64,000 nucleotides of DNA from Isoetes taiwanensis (Eukaryota > Streptophyta > Lycopodiopsida > Isoetales > Isoetaceae), in NCBI GenBank assembly GCA_021234155.1, contig JAJEKV010000031.1:8136748-8200747 (forward strand), given 5' to 3'. Position numbers and translations under genes: made by a program. The first letter of the stretch is position 1. Each line of letters begins with the position of its first letter. Below, piece after piece: positions 56,281-64,000 of the stretch. The notes under the pieces were generated by a model that saw only the letters and a list, made by a program, of their open reading frames with translations, had not been told where the DNA came from and did not search any database.

Positions 56281-58290
56281 TGTACATGTTTGTATTCAGA
56301 TATTTCTTGTTGACTAGTTCCATCTGATAGTTCTATTTGCTCCATTATTGTCTTCTGTTTCTTCTACTTTGGAAAGTGCAATGGTTCTAGTTTTTACAAT
56401 TATCCATCTAATCTCATTGTTATAGTGGTCTTAACTGGTTCTCTTTTTCTATTTTTATCTATTTCTTCCTTTAGATCGATTCCCTTTTACTTCATTAGCT
56501 GTATTAGATTTGTTCCAATGTGAGGTCTTATTTTTATCATTTGCTCATCCGTTTCAGACTTATAATGTTGTACAAAAGTAGATCATAAATTTGACTTTAG
56601 ATCGCTTCATTTTTTGCTTTATGAGTCTCGCGTGCCGTGCTTTATTCCATTGGTCGAATCTTTTTGATAATTTCATTCCACTCCATTTAACTAGTTTTGC
56701 TCCATCTTCCTCATCCTATTCTTCCACGCAGCGGTTGTCTCCATTAAGTCCTCCCTTCTCATTTTGCATCAGTCATCCTTTTGTTTCTATTTGCCCCTTT
56801 TTGCTCCATATACCTACTTTATTTCTCACTCGATCCATTTTGCCATATTTTCTCTGTTCATTAGTCCTTTTAGTCTCGTCTATCCAGGTCTGTTTTATTT
56901 GCTCTTGTTTAGTTCTCTACTTTCATTTGTCCATTGCTCTTGCTTTGCTCCACTTGTTTTATTAAGTCCAAGTGAACTATCAGTTCCTTGGTCCTACTGA
57001 TTTCATTTGTTCCTTCTCATCCCTTAGTTGTATCTATAATCAAACATGTTCCTTTAGTTCTATTGGTCTCATAAAATCCTTTTGTTCGCAATTTGCCCTA
57101 GTTAGTCCTTGTCCTTGTATTTTGTTTTGCTTCTTGTTCCAATTATTCTATTCTATTCTATTCTATTCTATTCTATTCTATTCTATTCTATTCTATTCTA
57201 TTCTATTCTATTCTATTCTATTCTATTCTATTCTATTCTATTCTATTCTATTCTATTCTATTCTCTTCATTAGTTGTAATTGTAGCAATTGTTCGTTTAG
57301 CTATGGTTGGTCCTCTTTTAGTTTCATTGTGCTACATGCTACATTTGTGCTTCTTAGTTTCTTTTCTACATTGGTCGATGTGATCATAGTAGCTTATATC
57401 TATAAGAATCTTCTCACTATATTAATTTGGAGGCTCGTCCATGATGTCTTTACTTATAGTCGAGTCTTAGCCTTCCTTTCTGGTTTCCAAGGTACATGTT
57501 CATATTCACATATTTGATGCTCAGTAGTCCTGTTTAATCCTTTTGCTTTATTTTTATATATTGTGTATTTCTTCTTTTTAGTCCTTTGTTTGCTTTATTT
57601 CCATTTGCTCCATTACAATTGTGTTGGGTGGTTTCACTATCTCCAGGTTGCTATTGCCCATTTATTCATTCATCTAGATTATAATCCCCTTTCACTTCAT
57701 TTGTATTAGATTAATATTCTATTATGCTGGTTTGTGACTATTTATAGGGTACAATGTAGTTCATGTGGACGCTAAGTAGCTTCATCTTTGTTATGGTTTC
57801 ATTTATTCCGTTGGCCGGTTCATTACAGTAATCCAATCCACCATGCAATTTGGTTTGTTCCATTAACCTCATTCCCAATGCTCCATTTGTCTAGGTCCAA
57901 TCTACACCATTAAGTTCTATGTGCCCCATTTGCGTCATTTGCCCCTTCTTATTCTATTTGTCCAATTTTTGCTCCTTTATTTTCACCATGTTCTATTCGC
58001 TCCATTTCATTTACTTCATTAGATTTGATTGCTCCAGATATTTGTCACTGCTCAGTTTATCTCATTAAGTCCATTATTTTGGACTTATTTCTTATTATTA
58101 TTCATTATTTTCCAATGCTTCACTTGTTTGTTTTATCCAATATCCTTTGAGAAGAATTGTCTGGTCTCATTCGCTCCATTGCTTCGTTGATTCTCTCTAA
58201 AAGCATTTTATCGGTCTTGAGATCTTTTTGCTCTATTAATTCTATTACATTTTATTCGTTCCTAGCCTTGGATATTGGAAGGGGTTCACA
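56281..58290. repeat. 2-kb degenerate T/C-rich tract
   Basis: A long stretch of the plus strand is pyrimidine-dominated, built from loosely repeated words such as TCCATTTG, GCTCCATT, CCATTAAG and ATTTGCCC. Long ORFs here (for example 56591-56965) are Phe/Ser/Leu-only and are by-products. It may be an old minisatellite or the decayed inside of an unrecognised element. Confidence 0.6.
57146..57264. repeat. (TTCTA)n microsatellite, about 24 copies
   Basis: An uninterrupted TTCTA pentamer array of 119 bp inside the T/C-rich tract. The same pentamer (as TATTC) is the 3' tail of the LINE at 54,276, but no LINE sequence precedes the array. Confidence 0.95.
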
Positions 58291-58298
58291 TGTCCTTC

Positions 58299-58548
58299 CC
58301 CCGGGGATAACACTCAGTGTATAAGGGATACGCCATGTGCGAGGAAGGGGTCATAAAAAACCCCTTCATATACGCTTTTTTTAAGGTCTAAAAAACCCCT
58401 TTCCGTATGAAATACATCACTAGAGATTGGATTTTTTAAGGTCTAAAGAACCCCTTCCCGTATGTATTCGTACGGTTTAGGTTAAAAAAAACCCCTTATC
58501 GTCCACTCACATGGTATATACGGCCTACACTATGTGAATCCCCCGGGG
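58299..58548. mobile_element. 250-bp MITE with 6-7 bp target duplication
   Basis: The ends CCCCGGGGATAACACTCAGT and, on the opposite strand, CCCCGGGGGATTCACATAGT are imperfect inverted repeats reaching AGTGTA. TCCTTC flanks both sides (58293-58298, 58549-58554; 7 bp if one C is shared). The inside has three AAACCCCTT units with AAGGTCTAAA-AACCCCTT twice and GTATG partners, in inverted and direct order. No protein. Confidence 0.72.
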
Positions 58549-58554
58549 TCCTTC

Positions 58555-60318
58555 CATTTATTGCATCATCCAGTTATCCTATTTGTTTCACTTGCCCACT
58601 TGACTCATTTGCCCATTCTCCCTAGAGTTACCTTGCCTCAGTTCATGTTGAGTTTTTCGTTTTCACGTTGATTATTTTGAATTAGGTTCCTCTTTTGTCG
58701 GCCGATATATGTTTTGATCTAGGATCCATCCTAAGAATGCCATGGTTCTTTTGCGATAGCAATAGAATCAACATTCTTAGGATGGGAACGTTTATCTAGT
58801 TTTGTCCTATTTGTAGATCCATTTCTCTCTTGTTAAGTCATCGGCATTCTCTTGAGCTCCTACCCTAGCTACTATATTTTCTTCCTCTAGTCTCCTGGCC
58901 CACTCATCCCTGATTAAAAAAAAAAAAAAACTCTTGTTTTTTTTATCGTCGCAGATGGCGTCCCTTCGTTTCACTTATTGTCTTGACCTGCACAGGGCAA
59001 GTTCGACGTCTTCTGCTATTGCAGCCAGGCTATGAAATTGTGCCCTCTGCTTTTTCTGCTGGTCATTGATGCCGTGGCCACATGTTCCTATTCACAAAGA
59101 GATTGGCACTTGAGATGCTCTCTTTGAGCAGAATCCCATTTGAGGTGCATCTAAGCGGCATTCCATTTGCTCATTTGTTGTTATGTTGCTGGCATTCAAG
59201 ATCGAAATTTGTCATTCTTTTAGATTTCTATGTTACTGGTTGCATACCCAAGCATTGCTGCTCCGATTGCCCTCTGAATATTTAAGACAATGGCTCTAAG
59301 CAATTTCTTAAAGAAAGTTATTAGTTGTGTTGCTTGGTGTCTATTGAGTCATGGTATTGTCTAACGCCATCTATTTTTCTGTAGGATTTTTGTGAAGCCC
59401 TTCTTCTTGCCTCCTTGATCTCTATCGTTTCTTTCTGAATTGTATTTCAATAAATCATTTGAATCCAAGGCTTTGAACAGGGTCAATTTCTTTGGCCTCA
59501 TTCTAAAGATTCTCATCTATTACATTTGGTCTGCAACAAGCATTAAGCAAGGGATTTGCAAAGATTCTTAGAGAAGCTTTATGATAATCTTGGTGTCATC
59601 ATGGGCAAGTGCAGAACTAAGTTAGAAGTTTGACTGAAGGCAAAAGATTATAATGTTGGATGTCGTAGGAAAATGTCTAATGGATATTGACGACCTCGGA
59701 CATTTTAAATATTTAGGGTCTGGGTTCGGGATCTCCTGTGAGACAGCCCTCTGTGAGGACCCTTGGATCAAACAGGAGAATCCTGGCTGAATGTCACGCG
59801 GGATTTTGCAAAGGAACAGAAAGAGAGAAACAGGAAAAACAACAACAAACAGTGAAGATAATGATGCTTCCTTGATATCACTGAGTGTACATGAGCTCTC
59901 AGAAATCGAGAGAAAGACTAGAGATAAGGACTAAAACTCATCTAGAAAATGAGTTCTAACTCTACTCATATATAATACACCAGCCTTGGGCCCAAAATAG
60001 ATGTTTGGTAGATCTCGCTACCAACTCCTGAATCAAAGCCTGATTTTCCAGAAATCTTGCAGTGCCTTCTTTATGTGCCTGGAATCACGCTAAGTGCTGA
60101 TTGTACTTCTGCAGAGCCGTCATTTATCTGTTCTCTGTCTCTTCTTCGGCGTGGTCTTTGTCGTGGTCTTTGGCGTGGTCTTCGGAGGGGTTCTACTTCC
60201 TGATGGTTGACCTTGACCTGGTGTCTTATTCTTGCCCTGATCCGTGGTGTTCATGAATAGTCCTGTACCAGGATATACAAGACTAACACTAAAGCCCAGA
60301 AACCTTTCTTGTGGTTTG
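58555..60318. other. no gene recognised
   Basis: No domain seen. The stretch 59720-60010 (CTGGGTTCGGGATCTCC to CTCATATATAATACACC) has LTR-like composition with a TATA-type box, but no partner copy is in the window. The region 60120-60230 contains a short GGTCTT-GTCGTGG tandem. Confidence 0.3.
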
Positions 60319-60551
60319 CACCGAAATAAGTGCATGCGAAGGTACCTAATTTCGCACTGCATTAAGTGCATGCAAAGGTACCTAATTTCGCACTGCATTA
60401 AGTGCATGCAAAGGTACCTAACTTTGCATCGCAATAAGTGCATGCAAAAAATATATTGGTAGGGATTACAGTTTATTGAAGTTTTCTTCTGTACAAGAAT
60501 GCTGATTTGCATTTGGGAAAATAGGTTTCCTTCAGGATACTGCAACATCAC
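60120..60551 (-). CDS. 143-codon ORF with 12-residue repeats, unknown
   Basis: An open frame containing about three copies of a 12-residue unit (CMHLMQCEIRYL), matching the 36-bp DNA repeat, and a basic Pro/Thr/Lys tail (PKTTPKTTTKTTPKKRQR). The repeat unit is a multiple of three, so it keeps the frame open on both strands; the plus strand also has an ORF through it. There is no known domain, and coding status is uncertain. Confidence 0.25.
   Translation of the reverse strand: MMLQYPEGNLFSQMQISILVQKKTSINCNPYQYIFCMHLLRCKVRYLCMHLMQCEIRYLCMHLMQCEIRYLRMHLFRCKPQERFLGFSVSLVYPGTGLFMNTTDQGKNKTPGQGQPSGSRTPPKTTPKTTTKTTPKKRQRTDK
60319..60450. repeat. 36-bp minisatellite, about 3.5 copies
   Basis: The unit AAGTGCATGC-AAGGTACCTAA plus TTTCGCACTGCATT recurs at 60328, 60364, 60400 and 60436 (partial), with few changes between copies. 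Confidence 0.9.
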
Positions 60552-61020
60552 TTACCTGATACAATTGACCACATAAGCAAGACTATTCAACTTTGTCTTC
60601 TTTTTATTCCAAGATTGAAATGTCTGTGTGTCTTCTTATTAGAGTTTACATGGAAAATGACCTTTTAAAGTACGCAGAAGAGGCATTCCTAAGGGACACT
60701 GTGCTATAGATTGCACAAGGTTGGGAACTTCTGAAGAGTATTGTAGTAATTTTGAGATGTCAGCATTGATATCCGCTTTGAAATATAGTGCCCAAAATTT
60801 GTGGTAAAGCAAGTATTGCATTTGTATCTAAGTTGTATGCTTTTCCCAAGATACTAATTGTGTTGTAATACTTTGCAGTTTAGGATGCTAGTGCTTTATA
60901 TGGAAGTTTTATGTCAATGGGGAGCTCCAAACATTAGAGATTTGACTGGTTGCAGTAAGGTAAAAATTCATTAGGTTTGGTTCAGATTTGTTCTACGTCA
61001 TTGGTTCAATTTGTTCTACG

Positions 61021-61908
61021 TCATTGGTTCAGGATTTCCTTTTTCTTAACATTTGTTTCTTTTGTTTTAGACCAGACAACAGAAATGTATGACACCTTTG
61101 CATAAACAACCTTGCCCTTGGCAGTATCCTGTGGGTTAGAAGGGGGCAGCCCTGTTCTTAGGCAACTCGTGGGTGAATCTGCATCGTTGACCTTTGCCTT
61201 TGAGCAGCACATAGATCATCCTTGGGCTATTTCCTTGCGTGGAGATCGGCCTTAACCGTGGATTTTTATGAGGCTACATTCTTGGCATCTGTAACATTGT
61301 TGCCAGGGTAGTATCTCATGAATATAAACCAAACTCTGCAACTACATGGTCGGATTGCGCCCTAACAACGCCTCATGAAAATGGACGACAATGGAGCCGC
61401 TTACTCATGCTGACTGACGCAGCTCCATAAACCAATCTCGACCGTCAACCGACACATCCACCGACATAAATAGTATACAATCAACCTACCTCCCATGGAT
61501 TCTCCACTCACGCTGACTAACATGACTCCATAAAGCAATCTCGACCATTCACTGACACATCCCACGACATAAAATAGAGTATACCAATGACCTACCTCCT
61601 AAGGGTTTTCCCTTTGGGCAACCCAAAATTGCCTAAGAATGGGCAGAACACAAAATTGGTGAACGTCTGAGAATGACAGAATACAAAATGGGCGATAATA
61701 TAAGAATGGCAGTACAAAATAGACGATAAAGTTTGCACAATCCTTTATGTATTGCTGGAGGGCATTCATTCATTATTGTTTATTCTTAACCATTGATTTG
61801 AACTGTTATTCCATGAATATGCCAAATCAAGGGTTGCACATTCTACACATCAGCCCCATTCTACACATTAAGGATCTCGGAGATGGGGAACTTAGGCGAA
61901 GCAGCCAT
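61021..61908 (-). CDS. candidate gene start, unrecognised
   Basis: ATG at 61906-61908 opens MAASPKFPISEILN and ends at a GTGTAG donor (exon 61867-61908). It is preceded on the minus strand by several hundred bases of C/T-rich sequence typical of plant 5' UTRs. A possible second exon around 61080-61190 reads VNDADSPTSCLRTGLPPSNP. The phase between them is not tested against a firm acceptor. Weak call; the tandem repeat at 61,403-61,611 would be intronic. Confidence 0.25.
61403..61611. repeat. 103-bp tandem duplication
   Basis: ACTCA-GCTGACT-AC (61403 and 61506) opens two adjacent copies that continue CTCCATAAA-CAATCTCGACC, GACACATCC and ACCTACCTCC. About 85 percent alike by eye. Confidence 0.8.
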
Positions 61909-62382
61909 CGCGATGAGCAAGGAGAAGGAAAGAAGCCGGAGAATGGAGAGCGGAAGACGGAGGAAGAAAGAGATGCGAAAACGTTTAGAGCACGCGGGTG
62001 TTGCGGAAAGGTATTTGAGGAGAAGAAGCTGAGCCGTTGATGGTGCCAGATGATGGCAGATCTGAAAGAGACGATTGGGAGGCAAAAATTTGGCTAAGTC
62101 CCCAAGCGGCGAAGGAAAAGAAAAGGAACGGTCGAGATGAACAAGGATGAAGGGTGGGATGTGACAGCTTGGTGAAGGTACGAGTAATAATGGCAGACGG
62201 GCGTAGGATGAAGGAATAACAATTAATGCAGGCAACTCGAGAGTTGGACATCATAAAAGTGGATGGCAAATTGTACCATGACTAGATTTGCGGCCGGATA
62301 AGAGAATCTGGAATTAGAAGGCGTGTTGCATGCGAGCTAATTTCTGATTGGTCCACGTCGGCAGAGCTTTAGGCGGTATGGC

Positions 62383-62390
62383 TATATAAA
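62383..62390 (+). promoter_or_regulatory. TATA box upstream of the short ORF
   Basis: GGCTATATAAAGCGAGCAG lies 36-46 bp upstream of the ORF start and is identical in copy 2 (63346-63353). Confidence 0.5.
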
Positions 62391-62425
62391 GCGAGCAGTG
62401 GTCGAGCTGAAGACACCAGTTGGCG

Positions 62426-62668
62426 ATGATGGACAGCGAGTGCACTATGCCGCGGAACTGCAACGAATGGATCACTGCGAAGATGGACGCCCTCGACCTC
62501 TGGAAGCTGCGCAATCACGACATTTCTATGGACAGCTGGTGTGCCGGAATGGCGGAGCACCCCGATCCACTGACCAACCCGATGGAGGTGGTCATTCACC
62601 TGCGCTGGGACCACGAGCAGTGCCTCTACCACATCCTCCGTGTGACCTCTGCTCCAAACCTGGAATAG
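62426..62668 (+). CDS. short ORF in tandem unit, copy 1 (80 aa), unknown
   Basis: Starts MMDSECTMPRNCNEWITAKM and ends HILRVTSAPNLE. It has three Cys, many Met and Trp, and is mildly acidic; the style is that of a Gag-like N-terminus or a small element protein. The second copy keeps the frame open with about seven amino-acid differences in 80. It is antisense to the adjacent gypsy pieces. No domain is recognised. Confidence 0.4.
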   Translation: MMDSECTMPRNCNEWITAKMDALDLWKLRNHDISMDSWCAGMAEHPDPLTNPMEVVIHLRWDHEQCLYHILRVTSAPNLE

Positions 62669-62777
62669 GGATCCCGTTTTAATGTAGGATTTTGTAAATA
62701 GGGCTCAGCCCGTAGCGGAAGTATATGGGCAATGCCCAAATTTTGTTTTTCACGCCATATATAATATAAATATGCTT

Positions 62778-63014
62778 CTACTCAATGTGTTCAGAGTCTG
62801 AATGTGTAGTTTGATCTTCTGAATGAACTGTCGTGTCATCTGTATGAAACTGTTTGAGGCGAAAGCCATTAACCAGAGTAGGTAATGGTGTGCCATCTAA
62901 CTCAGCGAGTTTGAAAACACTTGGTTGCACAATTTGAAGAATCTGAGATGGACCAAGCCACTGAAATTTTAACTTGCCTGGAAAATTTTTGTATCTATAA
63001 GTAGGACCCAACAA
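62778..63014 (-). pseudogene. gypsy integrase C-terminal fragment, copy 1
   Basis: Minus strand LGPTYRYKNFPGKLKFQWLG, GPSQILQIVQPSVFKL, then LVNGFRLKQF: the GPF/Y-type end of a Ty3/gypsy integrase, followed by an acidic His/Asp/Ser tail. It abuts the RNase H fragment with the integrase core missing. Confidence 0.75.
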
Positions 63015-63019
63015 GCAAT

Positions 63020-63296
63020 GCGACCCGTGGGCGTGGCCTTGTTGATCAAATAGAGAAGAGCTTGATGATCAACGAAGAACTTGTTCCCAATAAATAATGA
63101 CGGAAGCATTGGGCACAGAAAACTAAGCCCAATGCTTCCCGCTCCGTGGCAGAATAATTTTGCTCTGCAGGATTGAGTTTCTGGCTAGCATAGCGGATGG
63201 GCTTATCCGTGTGCTCATCATATGCCTGCGAGAGAACAGCACCAATGGAAAAAGCCGAGACATCGACATGAACATGAAAAGGCTTGTCCCATTGAG
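63020..63296 (-). pseudogene. gypsy RNase H fragment
   Basis: Minus strand WDKPFHVHVDVSAFSIGAVL, DKPIRYASQKLNPAEQNYS and TEREALGLVF, then in another frame FVDHQALLYLINKATPTGRI. Catalytic Asp (HVDVS), Glu (TEREAL) and Asp (VDHQAL) are kept. The sequence then jumps to the integrase tail, so about 300 codons are deleted at one joint. Confidence 0.75.
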
Positions 63297-63391
63297 GAGC
63301 TAATTTGTGATTGGTCCACGTCGGCAGAGCTTTAGGCAGTATGGCTATATAAAGCGAGCAGTGGTCGAGCCGAAGACACCAGTTGGCGAGG

Positions 63392-63631
63392 ATGGACAGC
63401 GAGTGCACTATGCCGCGGAACTGCAACGAATGGATCACTGCGAAGATGAACGCCCTCGACCTTTGGAAGTTGCGTAATCGCGGCATTTCTATGGACGGTT
63501 GGTGTGCCAGAATGGCAGAGCACCCCGACCCACTGACCAACCCGATGGAGGTGGTTATTCACCTGCGCTGGGACCACGAGCAGTGCCTCTACCACATCCT
63601 CCATGTGACCTCTGCTCCAAACCCGGAGTAG
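63392..63631 (+). CDS. short ORF in tandem unit, copy 2 (79 aa), unknown
   Basis: Partner of 62426-62668. The first ATG of copy 1 is AGG here, so it starts at MDSECTMPRN, and it ends HVTSAPNPE at the same place. TATA box and spacing are conserved. The substitutions include HDIS to RGIS and CAGM to CARM. Confidence 0.4.
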   Translation: MDSECTMPRNCNEWITAKMNALDLWKLRNRGISMDGWCARMAEHPDPLTNPMEVVIHLRWDHEQCLYHILHVTSAPNPE

Positions 63632-63740
63632 GGGTCCCGTTTTCATGTAGGATTTTGTAAATAGAGCTCAGCCCGTAGCGGAAGTATATGGGCAATGCCC
63701 AAATTTTGTTTTTCACGCCATATATAATATAAATATGCTT

Positions 63741-63977
63741 CTACTCACTGTGTTCAGAGTCTGAATGTGTAGTTTGATCTTCTGAATGAACTGTCGTGTC
63801 ATCTGTATGAAACTGTTTGAGGCGAAAGCCATTAACCAGAGTAGGTAATGGTGTGCCATCTAACTCAGCGAGTTTGAAAACACTTGGTTGCACAACTTGA
63901 AGAATCTGATATGGACCAAGCCACCGAAATTTTAACTTGCCTGGAAAATTTTTGTATCTATAAGTAGAACCCAACAA
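63741..63977 (-). pseudogene. gypsy integrase C-terminal fragment, copy 2
   Basis: Same as 62778-63014 with a few substitutions (LGSTYRYK, KFRWLGPYQILQVV). The joint to the RNase H piece is the same, so the deletion predates the tandem duplication. Confidence 0.75.
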
Positions 63978-64000
63978 GCAATGCGACCCGTGGGCGTGGC

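Larger units (their letters stand above)
62334..63296 (+). repeat. 963-bp tandem unit, copy 1
   Basis: From GAGCTAATTT at 62334 the sequence repeats at 63297 with exactly 963-bp offset. The unit contains, in order: a TATATAAA box (62383), a short plus-strand ORF, a GGGCTCAGCCC palindrome, then minus-strand gypsy integrase and RNase H pieces joined head to tail. Copy 2 runs past the window edge. Confidence 0.92.
63297..64000 (+). repeat. 963-bp tandem unit, copy 2 (partial, runs off window)
   Basis: Second copy of the 62334-63296 unit; 704 bases are visible. Differences from copy 1 are scattered substitutions. The array may continue beyond the window. Confidence 0.92.

Noticed and set aside
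56972-57517. 181-codon ORF
   Set aside because: Mostly the TTCTA array read as a five-residue repeat plus T/C-rich sequence.
60319-60450. CRISPR-like array
   Set aside because: Head-to-tail copies without spacers in plant DNA: a minisatellite.

Overview
The window looks like nuclear DNA of a land plant with a large, repeat-rich genome. The evidence is spliced GT-AG genes with long introns, a plastid-type rhodanese-domain protein, a trihelix transcription-factor fragment, plant-type LINEs, Helitrons, MITEs, and a Ty3/gypsy element primed by initiator tRNA-Met. A seed-free plant (fern, lycophyte or bryophyte) is a weak guess; nothing here fixes the species. All exon models were made by eye from reading frame, splice signals and phase.

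Layout. 0.5-2.5 kb: six exons of a rhodanese-like gene, minus strand. 3.3 kb: a MITE with 9-bp target duplication. 4.3-7.2 kb: decayed LINE. 9.2 kb: Helitron 3' hairpin. 9.7-10.1 kb: decayed protein kinase. 11.4 kb: 150-bp GC-rich palindrome. 13.1-14.3 kb: phase-consistent six-exon chain of an unrecognised gene. 14.8-16.6 kb: foldback element. 17.6-20.5 kb: second decayed LINE plus a gypsy scrap. 21.8-22.1 kb: candidate membrane-protein exons. 23.2-24.4 kb: complete four-exon phosducin-like gene, the best-supported gene here. 24.7 kb: Harbinger-type MITE. 25.4-28.5 kb: decayed Helitron helicase.

30,275-47,783 is one LTR retrotransposon of about 17.5 kb, bounded by a 5-bp target duplication (GGAGT). 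Its order is LTR, primer site, duplicated RNA hairpin, extra ORF, gag, protease, RT, RNase H, integrase with chromodomain, about 5.8 kb of foreign DNA (Helitron end, gene scraps, captured trihelix exons split by a 408-bp TIR element), polypurine tract, LTR. The extra ORF starts MARTKQTAR, identical to the start of histone H3. An H3-tail mimic on an element that also carries a chromodomain is the most striking observation in the window.

47.8-64 kb: direct duplications, a four-exon 3' part of another unrecognised gene next to a LINE 3' end, a tRNA-derived-type SINE, a 2-kb degenerate T/C-rich tract with a 24-copy TTCTA microsatellite, a 250-bp MITE, a 36-bp minisatellite in an open frame, and a 963-bp tandem unit containing a TATA box, a short conserved ORF and antisense gypsy fragments.

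Most retroelement reading frames are broken by stops and shifts. The phosducin-like gene is the only one that appears complete and intact.
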